The translations under genes were made by a program, and so were the position numbers. The notes below the pieces were generated by a model. The model did no database searches. It saw nothing but the letters and a program-made list of their open reading frames with translations, and was not told the DNA's origin. Below are positions 33,263 to 42,870 of a stretch of 64,000 bases of DNA, piece after piece. The stretch comes from Treponema sp. (lineage in GTDB: Bacteria > Spirochaetota > Spirochaetia > Treponematales > Treponemataceae): positions 1 through 64,000 of the forward strand of contig JAFUYH010000038.1 of assembly GCA_017470605.1 (NCBI GenBank). The letters run 5' to 3'. How positions within the stretch are numbered: position 1 is the first letter of the stretch; every line of letters begins with the position of its first letter.

Positions 33263-35290
33263 ATGAAAAAGATTAGAAAGGTACTTTGTACATTTACGGC
33301 AGCAGCAATGCTGATTTTTTCTGCCTGTGAAAATCCTTTTGAAGGACTCTATGACGATGGAACAGGAACGGAAACTGCAACAGATTCAGGCATAAAGGAT
33401 TCTTCTGGCACATCTGATTCTACGTCAGAAAGTGCACAGGACACAAATGACGGCGGCACAATTACAGACGACACTTCAAGCAGCACTACTTACCAGACCG
33501 CCACTACAAGCGATGCTGATGGCGTAATAGAAGAAGATTTATACGAAAACTTTACGGCAGACGGAATAGTTTATCTTACCTTTAACGGCTCAAGCGTAAC
33601 TGCAAATATAGAAGGAAGTGAAGAAGTAAGCGTCAGTACGGAAGAAACTTCACTTGGAAAGATAAGTGACACAAAAATTACCGTCGTACTTTCTGAAAAT
33701 ACCCTTGAAGATGAAGAAAATGAAATTGATGAAGCGTCAAACGGAGTTATAGTTCAGTACAAGGGAAGCGGAAAAATTAAATATGTTCTTTCCGGAAACT
33801 ATACCGGCACAGTATTCATTAAAAATAAAAAGGCAGATGCCGCGGTAGTTTTGAACGGGGTTAATATTACAAGTGACTCTGGTGCGGGGCCTGTAATGCG
33901 TTTCAGTTCGCAGCAAAGGACATTTATTGTTCTTCCTGCAGGAACAGAAAACACCCTTACAGATACAAGAATTCTTGACCAGAGCGAAACAATGTATGAC
34001 ACAAAGAAGGGGTCAATTTATGCGAAGGGGGCATTAATCTTTACCGGCGAGACATCCACAGAAGAAGGCGGTAGCCTTTCTGTAATCAACAAGGGATATA
34101 AACATGCCGTCTACACAAAAGATTATATCCGCATTGCAAATCTTACATTAAACGTAAGTGTTGAAGGAACAAAAGGCCGGGACTGTCTGCGTGCCCTGAA
34201 TGCAGTGATTATTGACGGAGGAAACATTAATCTTACAGGAAAAGGAACAATTACAGATGACGAAAGTGTCGGTATTAAAGTAGAAGGTGAAGATGCAGAC
34301 GAAGATGAAGAAACAGTTGAATACACTGCAGGCGCCGGCTTTATTATTATCAATGACGGAAAAATTACTATTAATACTGTTGCCAAAGGAATTACCGCCC
34401 ACTGGAAATCTTCAGAAACAATGATTGGAACTTACAGCACAGAAGACAGTGACGGAGATTCCCTTGTAAATCAGTCACTTCTTTGTGATAACATTTTAAG
34501 CGGCACTTCTTACACCGTGCCGAATCCTTATGTAGAAATAAACGGCGGAACAATAGACATTACAACAACAGGCACTCCTTATGAAAACACTTCTACAGGA
34601 GAAAAATGCTCTCCAGAAGGAATTGAAGCAAAAGCAGACTTAACAATCAATGCAGGAACAATTTCTTTGAACTGTACAGATGACGCAATTAATGCAGGCG
34701 GAAACATCTACATAAAGGGTGGAGCAATCTATGCCTACAGTTCGCAGAATGATGCAATAGATGCAAACGGCTCAAACGGAATTACAATTACAGACGGAAT
34801 TATAGTAGCAATAGGAATCAGCACACCAGAATGTGCCTTTGACTGCGACAATAATCCTCTTAAAATTTCCGGCGGTCTTTTAGTAGGACTTGGAACAAAT
34901 AATTATTCTTCACCAAAGAACTGCAGCCAGTCTACAGCCGTTCTTTCAAACTCTTATTATGGAAGTGCAAACACAACAATGGCCATTACAGATGCAAGCG
35001 GAAATGCAGTATTTGCCTACACACTTCCATCCAGCGTAGGAACAATAATGATTCTTTCTTCACCAGATATTGAAACAGGAACTTCCTATACAGTAAAGAA
35101 AGGCGTTACAGTAAGCGGCGGTACAAAGTTCCACAACCTGTATACAAGCCTTCCAGCAGTAAGCGGCGGTACAAGCACAACAACATTCTCAACAACAAGT
35201 TCAAGTTATGTATACACAGCGTCAAATGCAGGAACTAATGCGGGACCTCAGGAAGGTTCAAGACCTTCTTCTCCTGGAAACCGTTTTTAA
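33263..35290 (+). CDS. DUF4353 (Cthe_2159-like) carbohydrate-binding lipoprotein
   Basis: A 675-residue lipoprotein (signal MKKIRKVLCTFTAAAMLIFSAC) with a Thr/Ser/Asp-rich stalk to about residue 90. It is followed by a repetitive parallel beta-helix of the DUF4353 family (GVIVQYKGSGKIKYVLSGNYTGTVFIKNKKADAAVVLNGVNI, GGNINLTGKGTIT, INAGGNIYIKGGAIYAYSSQNDAID). The family prototype binds polygalacturonate with Ca2+. The tail GPQEGSRPSSPGNRF is disordered. GGAGG precedes the ATG. The divergent two-component operon may control it, and it could bind plant-cell-wall pectin at the cell surface. Confidence 0.8.
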   Translation: MKKIRKVLCTFTAAAMLIFSACENPFEGLYDDGTGTETATDSGIKDSSGTSDSTSESAQDTNDGGTITDDTSSSTTYQTATTSDADGVIEEDLYENFTADGIVYLTFNGSSVTANIEGSEEVSVSTEETSLGKISDTKITVVLSENTLEDEENEIDEASNGVIVQYKGSGKIKYVLSGNYTGTVFIKNKKADAAVVLNGVNITSDSGAGPVMRFSSQQRTFIVLPAGTENTLTDTRILDQSETMYDTKKGSIYAKGALIFTGETSTEEGGSLSVINKGYKHAVYTKDYIRIANLTLNVSVEGTKGRDCLRALNAVIIDGGNINLTGKGTITDDESVGIKVEGEDADEDEETVEYTAGAGFIIINDGKITINTVAKGITAHWKSSETMIGTYSTEDSDGDSLVNQSLLCDNILSGTSYTVPNPYVEINGGTIDITTTGTPYENTSTGEKCSPEGIEAKADLTINAGTISLNCTDDAINAGGNIYIKGGAIYAYSSQNDAIDANGSNGITITDGIIVAIGISTPECAFDCDNNPLKISGGLLVGLGTNNYSSPKNCSQSTAVLSNSYYGSANTTMAITDASGNAVFAYTLPSSVGTIMILSSPDIETGTSYTVKKGVTVSGGTKFHNLYTSLPAVSGGTSTTTFSTTSSSYVYTASNAGTNAGPQEGSRPSSPGNRF

Positions 35291-35313
35291 TAAAATTTGA
35301 TTTAAAAATATTT

Positions 35314-35369
35314 AGCCTGCAATGCGGTAAAACCACTTACAACCTCCTGGTTATACTGCATTGCAGGCT
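35314..35369. terminator. Long hairpin between convergent genes
   Basis: AGCCTGCAATGC (35314-35325) pairs exactly with GCATTGCAGGCT (35358-35369); inner AACCA/TGGTT extends it. It likely ends both the DUF4353 and the chemoreceptor transcripts. Confidence 0.7.
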
Positions 35370-35382
35370 TTCTTGTTAAAAC

Positions 35383-37476
35383 TTAAACCTTAAAGAGGTC
35401 TACCTGATCTCCAATCTTATCAATAGAAGACTTTACTTCCATGGCAATTGAGCCCAGAGTAGAACCAGTTTCATTTATCCTTCTGGCACCAACACTGATT
35501 TCATCCATACCCTGCTTCATGCCGTCAGTAGCATCCTGCAGTTTCCTTATTTCAGAAAGAATTGCCTTGTTGCCTTCTGACATTTCATAAGAAGCTGTTT
35601 TTACTTCAGAAGTGCTGTCATTCATATTGCCAAGAGCCTGAGTAATCTGCTTGGAACCTTCATTTTGTTCCGTCATGGCAGATTTTATAAGGCGTACAAG
35701 TTCGTCTGTCTGGATAATACTTTCGTTAATGGAGTTAAATGACTCTCCAACATTTCTTGAAACTTCTACAACTGTAGAAATTGTTTCTTGTATTTTTTTG
35801 AGCTGTTCGCCAATGGTTTTAGACTGGGCAGAAGATGTTTCAGAAAGCTTTCTGATTTCGTCTGCAACAACTGCAAATCCTTTTCCGGCTTCTCCTGCAT
35901 GGGCGGCTTCTATGGCAGCGTTCATGGCAAGAAGGTTTGTCTGTCCTGCAATTGAGGCAATTGCAAGGTTTGCTTCATGGAGCATCTTGGACTGATTGTC
36001 AATTTCCGTAACGTTTTCACGAAGCTTTTCTTTCATGGTAATTCCGCTTTGTGCATTTGTCTGCAGGGTTTCAAAAGAAGCTGCCATTTTGTCTACGGAA
36101 CTGTTAACGGCGCTGATATTACCAATCATCTCTTCTACTGCGCTTGCGGCCTGAGTAACGCTTGCGGCCTGAGAAGAAATCATGTGATTAAGGGATTCAA
36201 TATTTGAAGCAATCTGATTTACAGCACCTGCAGTCTGGCTTACACTTGCAGTCTGATTTTCAATGTTGTTTCCCATACTCTGAATATTTGCAATAATCTG
36301 TGTAATGGAAGCGGTTGTTTCCTGAGTTGCAGAATCCATTGCATTACCAGACGTAACCAGTTCATCTTTTGTAGACTTTAATTCTCCCATGATTTCCTGC
36401 AGTTTTTCCGTAAACTGATTAAAGCTATGGACTACAGCCGTAATTTCATTGTTAGATTTTGTATTAAGGTTTATGCGCTGTGTAAGGTCTGCATTTCCGG
36501 AAGCAATTCCACTTATAGCCTTTTCTACAACAACAAGAGGTTTTAATGAATAAAACAGAATAAAGCCGACAATTACAGAAAGGACAGTACCCACTATACA
36601 GCCCGCAATAATCATTATAATTCTGAGGGAATTTGCAACAGCATGCATCTGTGAATCATCAATCATGAAGTTAAAGCCCCATGGAGTTCCTTTTACATTT
36701 GTTGAAGTAATAAAGGTTTTTCCACCTACAGAATTTTCAGTCCAGAAAGTAAATACGTCATTATTATCAAAATTACTCTGAACAAGTTTAAGATATTCCG
36801 GATTTGCATCAACAATTGCCAGGTCTGCCTTTACTCTTTCCAGATTTTCCGAAGTAGCCATAATTTCGCCCTGACGGGTAACAAGATTTCCAACTCCGGT
36901 TTCACCCAGTTTTATTCCATGCACTAATTTTACAAAGGATTCAGTTTCCATTACGGCACAGAAGAAGCCGATTGTCTTTCCGTCTTTTTTTGCGGCACGG
37001 CATACATGAATTACAGTTTTTCCTGTAGTTTTAGAAGTTACAGGCTCATCAACTGTAGTTTCTAGCCCCTGTTCCATGATTTCCTTAAAATAGCCGCGGT
37101 CTTTAATTGTTGTATGGCTCTTAATATCACTGTCAAAGTTTCCGTCTGCATCAACATAAGCAACATAATTAAAATCAGGATGCCGGATATTTGCATGGGC
37201 CTGCAGCCATTCTACAATCTGTGCGGCATCTCCGGTCTGAACAACATCAGCTGTTGTATAGGCATACAAAAGCCCGTAATACTCTTCCAGCTTTCCTTCA
37301 ATTCTGCTGGAATAGGCTTTTGTAAGTTCAATACACTCTTCCTCATAGCTTTCTGTTGTTTTTGCACTTGAAGTTTCAGCAATAAATGTAATCTGAATTA
37401 CATTTAAAACTATGATGGTTACGGCAACTACTGCAATAATCAAAGTCGCTAATTTTTTTGTTTTCTTTTCTGCCAT
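35383..37476 (-). CDS. Methyl-accepting chemotaxis protein, dCache type
   Basis: A 697-residue receptor: N-terminal helix, about 270-residue extracytoplasmic double-Cache sensor ([25 protein letters not shown]), second helix (about 283-308), HAMP, then the signalling coiled coil with tip [34 protein letters not shown]. It steers flagellar motion through CheA/CheW. GGAGT precedes the ATG. The ligand is not predictable. Confidence 0.95.
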   Translation of the reverse strand: MAEKKTKKLATLIIAVVAVTIIVLNVIQITFIAETSSAKTTESYEEECIELTKAYSSRIEGKLEEYYGLLYAYTTADVVQTGDAAQIVEWLQAHANIRHPDFNYVAYVDADGNFDSDIKSHTTIKDRGYFKEIMEQGLETTVDEPVTSKTTGKTVIHVCRAAKKDGKTIGFFCAVMETESFVKLVHGIKLGETGVGNLVTRQGEIMATSENLERVKADLAIVDANPEYLKLVQSNFDNNDVFTFWTENSVGGKTFITSTNVKGTPWGFNFMIDDSQMHAVANSLRIIMIIAGCIVGTVLSVIVGFILFYSLKPLVVVEKAISGIASGNADLTQRINLNTKSNNEITAVVHSFNQFTEKLQEIMGELKSTKDELVTSGNAMDSATQETTASITQIIANIQSMGNNIENQTASVSQTAGAVNQIASNIESLNHMISSQAASVTQAASAVEEMIGNISAVNSSVDKMAASFETLQTNAQSGITMKEKLRENVTEIDNQSKMLHEANLAIASIAGQTNLLAMNAAIEAAHAGEAGKGFAVVADEIRKLSETSSAQSKTIGEQLKKIQETISTVVEVSRNVGESFNSINESIIQTDELVRLIKSAMTEQNEGSKQITQALGNMNDSTSEVKTASYEMSEGNKAILSEIRKLQDATDGMKQGMDEISVGARRINETGSTLGSIAMEVKSSIDKIGDQVDLFKV

Positions 37477-37511
37477 AAATTACTCCATAACAAAATACTT
37501 ATTTAGAAACC

Positions 37512-37540
37512 ATTATAAATGCCTTATCATAAAAATGCAA
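37512..37540 (-). promoter_or_regulatory. Promoter of the chemoreceptor gene
   Basis: TTGCAT (37540-37535), 17-nt spacer, TATAAT (37517-37512). This is a housekeeping-type promoter rather than a flagellar one. Confidence 0.65.
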
Positions 37541-37591
37541 AGTATTATTTTATTCTTAGTACATTTTATCTTTTTATGTTAGAATAAAGGT

Positions 37592-39790
37592 ATGAAAAAG
37601 ACAGACAAACATTCATATCATTTTATGCAGAATGGAGGATTGATTCAGGCAAAAATCACGACGATTGATGATGTTCTGAACCTCCGGGATTTGGATCCTA
37701 AGATGTGGACTGCACTGGCTTGCCCGGTACAGGGATTGGAATTCAGCGAAGAAACACTTTCTGTTCTTGATACAGATAAAAACGGACGTGTCCGGCAGCC
37801 GGAAATTCTGGAAGCCGTTGAATATATAAGAAAATATTTTTCCAGACCGGAAGTTATCATGGAAAAAGGTGATTCTATTCCTCTGGATGCTTTGGGAAGC
37901 GAACCTTTTAACTGCGGGCATTCTCCTCTTGATTCCGCTAAGTCTGTTCTGGAGATTCTTGGGAAAAAGGATGCCACAGAAATTACTCTGGAAGACCTTT
38001 CTGTAAACGACAGGCTTTTTGCCCCGAATGTGTTTAATGGAGACGGAGTTCTTCCTGCAGAATGCGTTAAAGAAGAAGCGCTGGCTTCTGCGGTAAAGGA
38101 CATTATTGTCTGTACAGGGGGCAGTGATGATATAAGCGGGGCAAAAGGCATTACCCGCGCCCAGTGTCAGGAGTTTTTTGACAATGCCAGAGCCTTAAAA
38201 GAATGGCGTGAAGCAGGAGCAAAAGATGACCCTAAAATCTTCTTCCTGAAAGATGCAACAGATTCTGCCGCAAAAAGTTTTATGGCAGTAAAAGACAAGA
38301 TTAATGACTATTATCTGCGCTGTTCTCTGATAAACTTTGACAGCGGTTCAAAAGACATCATGAAGACAAAGACAGACACCATGTTCCTTGATGAAAATGG
38401 CAATCTTTATGATATTGAACATCTTGCCCTTCTCCCAATTGCCCTGTGCGAAGGCGGAAAGCCGCTGCCTTTGGATACAGGCATAAACCCAGCCTGGAAA
38501 GACGCAGTCATGGCTTTTAAGGAAAATGTAATTAAACCTCTTTTTGAAAAAGACATTGCATCCCTTTCTGAAGCCAACTGGCGCAAGATTGAAGAGCTTT
38601 TTAAGCCTTATGAAACATGGTATACAGCAATGCCGGAAAATCAGGTAAGCAGTCTTGGTCTTGATCGCATTACAGAACTTCTTAATGGTGATTACGAAAG
38701 AAAAATATCAGACCTTTTAACTGAAGAAGAAGACCGCCCGCCGGTAGCACTTGCTTCTGTTGAACTGAAAAAAATGCTTCTTCTGCGCCGGGATTTTGTG
38801 GAACTGCTTAAAAATTTTGTTTCTTTTGAAGAGTTTTACACTCTGGGAGAAAAGGCAATCTTCCAGTGCGGAACCCTTTATCTGGACGGCCGCGCCTGCG
38901 ATTTGTGCGTAAAGGTTCTGGACATGGCAAAGCATGGAACTATGGCAGCCCTTTCCCAGTGTTTCCTTGTTTACTGTGACTGTACTAAACGCGGGAACAC
39001 AGACAGAAAGATGCAGATTGCAGCCCTTATTTCCAACGGAAATACAGACAATATCATTGTGGGAAGAAACGGTGTATTCTTTGACCGCGAAGGCGGCGAC
39101 TGGGATGCAACAATCGTAAAGATTATAGAAAATCCTGTAAACATAAAGCAGGCATTCTTCTCTCCATATAAAAAACTTCTGCGCCTGATTCAGGAAAAGA
39201 TTGCAAAGGCCGCCGCAGACAAGGAATCTTCTGTAAACGGAAAACTTGCCGCCGCAGTGGAAAATCCAAAGGCTGCGGGAAGTGATGCGGCAGCTGGCCT
39301 TGCAGTACCAAAAAAGATTGACGTGGGAACCGTTGCGGCTTTAAGCGTTGCAATCAGCGGAATTACAACATTAATTGTAGGAATCTTTACAAATCTTTTC
39401 AAACTGGGCTGGAAACTGCCTTTTGCAATTGTTCTGATTCTGCTGTTGATTTCCCTGCCTTCCATGATTCTGGCTTACATAAAACTGCGCCAGCGCAATA
39501 TTGCCCCGATTCTGGATGCAAGCGGCTGGGCCATAAACGGCAACACAAAAGTTTCTACAGTTCTTGGGCGAACACTCACCCATCTTCCTCACCGCCCGAC
39601 AGGAGCCTACCTTGCTTCAAAAGACCCTTTTGCCGCAAAAGGCTTCCCATGGAAGAGGACTCTTTTAGTCCTTATTCTTCTTGCCCTTGTAATCTGTGCC
39701 CTTGTCCTGATTCTTAAAAATCCGAACGGCATTGCAGGAGTCTGGGAAAACATTAAGGCTTTAGGCGGAAAGTTTAGGATTGTAAGATAG
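37592..39790 (+). CDS. EF-hand-like membrane protein of unknown function
   Basis: A 732-residue protein. Near residue 55-75 LSVLDTDKNGRVRQPEIL fits a Ca2+-binding EF-hand loop (D-x-D-x-N-G...E). A long soluble alpha/beta region follows, with a Cys cluster FLVYCDCTKRG near 465. Three hydrophobic segments lie near 590-610, 612-635 and 690-710, so the bulk would face the cytoplasm or periplasm from a C-terminal anchor. No enzymatic motif is evident. There is no true Shine-Dalgarno; TG-T-TAGAAT (extended -10) ends 6 nt before the ATG. Confidence 0.6.
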   Translation: MKKTDKHSYHFMQNGGLIQAKITTIDDVLNLRDLDPKMWTALACPVQGLEFSEETLSVLDTDKNGRVRQPEILEAVEYIRKYFSRPEVIMEKGDSIPLDALGSEPFNCGHSPLDSAKSVLEILGKKDATEITLEDLSVNDRLFAPNVFNGDGVLPAECVKEEALASAVKDIIVCTGGSDDISGAKGITRAQCQEFFDNARALKEWREAGAKDDPKIFFLKDATDSAAKSFMAVKDKINDYYLRCSLINFDSGSKDIMKTKTDTMFLDENGNLYDIEHLALLPIALCEGGKPLPLDTGINPAWKDAVMAFKENVIKPLFEKDIASLSEANWRKIEELFKPYETWYTAMPENQVSSLGLDRITELLNGDYERKISDLLTEEEDRPPVALASVELKKMLLLRRDFVELLKNFVSFEEFYTLGEKAIFQCGTLYLDGRACDLCVKVLDMAKHGTMAALSQCFLVYCDCTKRGNTDRKMQIAALISNGNTDNIIVGRNGVFFDREGGDWDATIVKIIENPVNIKQAFFSPYKKLLRLIQEKIAKAAADKESSVNGKLAAAVENPKAAGSDAAAGLAVPKKIDVGTVAALSVAISGITTLIVGIFTNLFKLGWKLPFAIVLILLLISLPSMILAYIKLRQRNIAPILDASGWAINGNTKVSTVLGRTLTHLPHRPTGAYLASKDPFAAKGFPWKRTLLVLILLALVICALVLILKNPNGIAGVWENIKALGGKFRIVR

Positions 39791-39793
39791 GAT

Positions 39794-39834
39794 TAAAAAA
39801 AATGCGGTGGTTAGGACTCTCTAAACCACCGCAT
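39794..39834 (-). terminator. Terminator of the M16 peptidase gene
   Basis: ATGCGGTGGTT/AACCACCGCAT 11-bp stem followed on the minus strand by seven or more Ts. The loop contains AGGAC, and the arm GTGGTTAGGAC recurs at 21190-21200. Confidence 0.8.
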
Positions 39835-39854
39835 CGTTTCATGGAAAATCTTTT

Positions 39855-42728
39855 CTATTTTTCTGGAATCAAATATCCAAAGAAATAGTTTTGGGTATCA
39901 AGATAAAGATTTGCAATTTCCTGCATTTTTTCAGGAGTTATCATATCAGGAACCTTTTTCTGAATATCAGAAATTACACTTTCAGGTTCAGTTGTATCAA
40001 CATAAACGTTTTTAAGGCGGGTCATCCACCAGCCGTTATCGAACATATTTGTTTCTATATTTCTGCGGTAGATTTCTGCAATGTTGTCTGTATAAGACTT
40101 TTCTACAGGAGTGGCCTGCAGTTCTGCCACAGTCGCAATCACCTGATTTTTTAACTCCATTACACGGGAAGGCTCACAGCCAAAACTGACGGTAAATGTA
40201 AACTGGCGTTCTGGATAACCGTCGCTGGAAGCAGAAACGTTTGCATAGTAAATGCCTCCCAAATCTTCCCTGAGAACTTCACGCACCCGGGTATCTACAA
40301 GTGAAGCAAACTGATTTAACAGTTCGTTATCAAGGAAGCCTTCATTTACATCTGCAGCCTGAGGCTTATTGCAGCGGAACATAATCTGAACCTGAGCCTG
40401 TGGTTCATTTCCCTTGCGTACAAATGCAGTTTTTTCACCTTCCGGCAGTGAATAATAAACAAACTTACATTCTTCAGTCTTATCTTTATCCCCAGGAATA
40501 GAGCCTATATAAGCGCGAAGAAGGTCAAGGAGTTTCTTTTCGTTAAAATCACCGACAATCACAAACTTAAAGTCTGCAATATTGCTGAATCTTTCGCGGA
40601 AAATTTCTTCTGCCCTCTGCTTGTTGAGCTTAGAAACAAAATCCCTGTTATAAAGGATGTAGTATGGCTTGTCATCATAAAAGAATTTTTTACTCTGTTC
40701 GTTGGAAACATCGTTTACAGAAGCTCCGAAATTCTTAACCTGGAAATCCAGAACCTGAGTGAGATAATTCCAGCCGTCATCATTAAACTGAGGATTCATA
40801 AAGAACTGATAGAGAATCTGCAGGGCAATTTCAAAGTCCTTATTATTTCCGCTTCCGTTATAGTATTCACCCCAGCGGTTAAATCCCCAGCTGGAACTGA
40901 ACACCTTGTCTGAAATGATTTTCTGAACCTGAGTTGCGTTGTATCCGTTAATACCTGAATACCAGACATAAGAACTGGAAACATCGGCAGAAGGAATGTC
41001 TTCTTCCGGAACATAGGTATAGCCGCCTGCACTGGAAACGCTCATACGGATTGTGTCTTTTTCAAAATCAGTTTTCTTCATGATGATTCTGGCGCCGTTA
41101 TCAAGAACATATTCTGTAGCACCAAAATTCTTAAGCTTCTTTTTAGAAAGAACTTTTGCCTTAACGGCAGGACGTTCCATCAGGCTTTCCGGCAGGCTTT
41201 CTTCTTCGTAAGCGGCAACTTCTGTCTGGGAAGCACCTTCCCAAATTTTCATCAGGTCAGAAATCTGAGGAATTGAAGCATTTGTGTTTGCAACAAGCAG
41301 CAGGTAATCTCCTAAATCTCCAAAAAGATTTTGAGTTACCGCTGCTATATCTTCTTTTGTAACCTGAGCAATAAGGCCATCCATTACATCACAGTAATAA
41401 TCACCTGCCCAAGGGGTTGCCCCTGTAATAGAATATTCAACAATCTGAGAACAGTAAGTGCCTGAATCAATTTTAGAAAGATTGCTTCTGTACTGGTCTA
41501 TGCTGGCAGCATAAGTCTTTTTTACGCGCTCAATTTCTGCATCAGAAGCCCCATGAACAAGGTAGCGGTTCAATTCTGTAAGGCTTGATTCAAAAGCGGC
41601 GGCTTCCTGCCCTTCCTTTGGATTTACCGCAAGATAAACCTTGGCCATATCTTTTGTAAGCAGGCTGTTGCCTACGCCTGCACCAACAAAAGGTGAGTCT
41701 GCCTGTTTTGCAAGTTCAGCAAAACGCTGATTCAAAATAGTGCCTGTAAAATCAAGGATGAGGCTTTCATACAGGCCTTCTTTTGTAGTTACAGGCGCAT
41801 AATTACGCATGCGGCTTTCCAGCTGGAAAATGGTGTACTTCCATTCAGAATCCTTTACCAGAATCGGAGATTTTTCAGAAGGAAGGGGAACCTTATATTC
41901 AGGGCGTTCAGTTTTTTCCTCAGATGCAGGAACCGTTCCCATTATCTTCTTTATTACATTCTCCAAATCGGAAGCAGGAAGGTCTCCTACTGCAACAACA
42001 GACATAAGTTCAGGGCGGTACCATTTTTCATAAAAATCCACAACGCGCTGGCGGCTTACACTGTCTATAACTTCCATCTTTCCTATAGGCATTCTATACT
42101 GGAAGCGGGAACCATGCAGTTCTACTTCAAAAATCTTCTCATTTATACGCTGGTTTGCCCCCTGACTAAGGCGCCACTCTTCTTTTACAACACCGCGTTC
42201 CTTGTTAATTTCTTCTTCTTCAAAGGAAACTGCACAGGCCCAGTCATGCAAAATGAGCACAGCCTTTTCCAGAACAGCCTTATCATCTGCAGGAAGTTCC
42301 AGCATATAAACAGTCTGCTCAAAAGAGGTGTATGCATTCAAATCTGCGCCGAACTTCATTCCCACAGATTCCATGAAATTAATAATTTCGTTTTTCTGAA
42401 AATTTTCAGTGCCGTTAAAGGCCATGTGTTCTACAAGGTGGGCTACTCCCTGCTGGTCATCGTCTTCCATGCAGGAACCGGCTTTTACAACAAGGCGCAG
42501 GGAAATGCGGTTCTTTGGCTCTGCATTACTCTGTACAAAATATGACATTCCGTTTGAAAGAACTCCGCTTTTTATTGCAGGGTTTACTGCAAGCGGACTT
42601 TCCGTTCTTTTGCCGGAAATATATCCTAAATCAACTGGTGCTGACTTCTTTTTTGAAGCCGCAGATAGATTTCCTGCAGCAAGCAAGGCCACAAGAAACA
42701 CAGCAATCAGACTTTTTCGTTTAATCAT
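39855..42728 (-). CDS. M16 family zinc metallopeptidase, exported
   Basis: A 957-residue pitrilysin-type peptidase. The signal peptide ends near residue 24 (AGNLSAASKKK). The inverted zinc motif HLVEH (His97, Glu100, His101) is followed by the third ligand in EEEINKERGVVKEEWR. The second half repeats the fold without the motif, as expected for two-domain M16 enzymes working as clam-shells on peptides. It should act in the periplasm. GGGAGAAG precedes the ATG. It is a single gene with its own terminator. Confidence 0.92.
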   Translation of the reverse strand: MIKRKSLIAVFLVALLAAGNLSAASKKKSAPVDLGYISGKRTESPLAVNPAIKSGVLSNGMSYFVQSNAEPKNRISLRLVVKAGSCMEDDDQQGVAHLVEHMAFNGTENFQKNEIINFMESVGMKFGADLNAYTSFEQTVYMLELPADDKAVLEKAVLILHDWACAVSFEEEEINKERGVVKEEWRLSQGANQRINEKIFEVELHGSRFQYRMPIGKMEVIDSVSRQRVVDFYEKWYRPELMSVVAVGDLPASDLENVIKKIMGTVPASEEKTERPEYKVPLPSEKSPILVKDSEWKYTIFQLESRMRNYAPVTTKEGLYESLILDFTGTILNQRFAELAKQADSPFVGAGVGNSLLTKDMAKVYLAVNPKEGQEAAAFESSLTELNRYLVHGASDAEIERVKKTYAASIDQYRSNLSKIDSGTYCSQIVEYSITGATPWAGDYYCDVMDGLIAQVTKEDIAAVTQNLFGDLGDYLLLVANTNASIPQISDLMKIWEGASQTEVAAYEEESLPESLMERPAVKAKVLSKKKLKNFGATEYVLDNGARIIMKKTDFEKDTIRMSVSSAGGYTYVPEEDIPSADVSSSYVWYSGINGYNATQVQKIISDKVFSSSWGFNRWGEYYNGSGNNKDFEIALQILYQFFMNPQFNDDGWNYLTQVLDFQVKNFGASVNDVSNEQSKKFFYDDKPYYILYNRDFVSKLNKQRAEEIFRERFSNIADFKFVIVGDFNEKKLLDLLRAYIGSIPGDKDKTEECKFVYYSLPEGEKTAFVRKGNEPQAQVQIMFRCNKPQAADVNEGFLDNELLNQFASLVDTRVREVLREDLGGIYYANVSASSDGYPERQFTFTVSFGCEPSRVMELKNQVIATVAELQATPVEKSYTDNIAEIYRRNIETNMFDNGWWMTRLKNVYVDTTEPESVISDIQKKVPDMITPEKMQEIANLYLDTQNYFFGYLIPEK

Positions 42729-42870
42729 CTTCTTCTCCCGAATTATTTTTTCTGCACTGTCAGAAACTTTGGTAAAAGTTAAGTTTACAAGCAGGACAAC
42801 TAATTATAAAAGAAAAAAAGATGAATTAACATAGCATTTTACGCAAATTTTAAGCAATTTTTTTTCAAAA

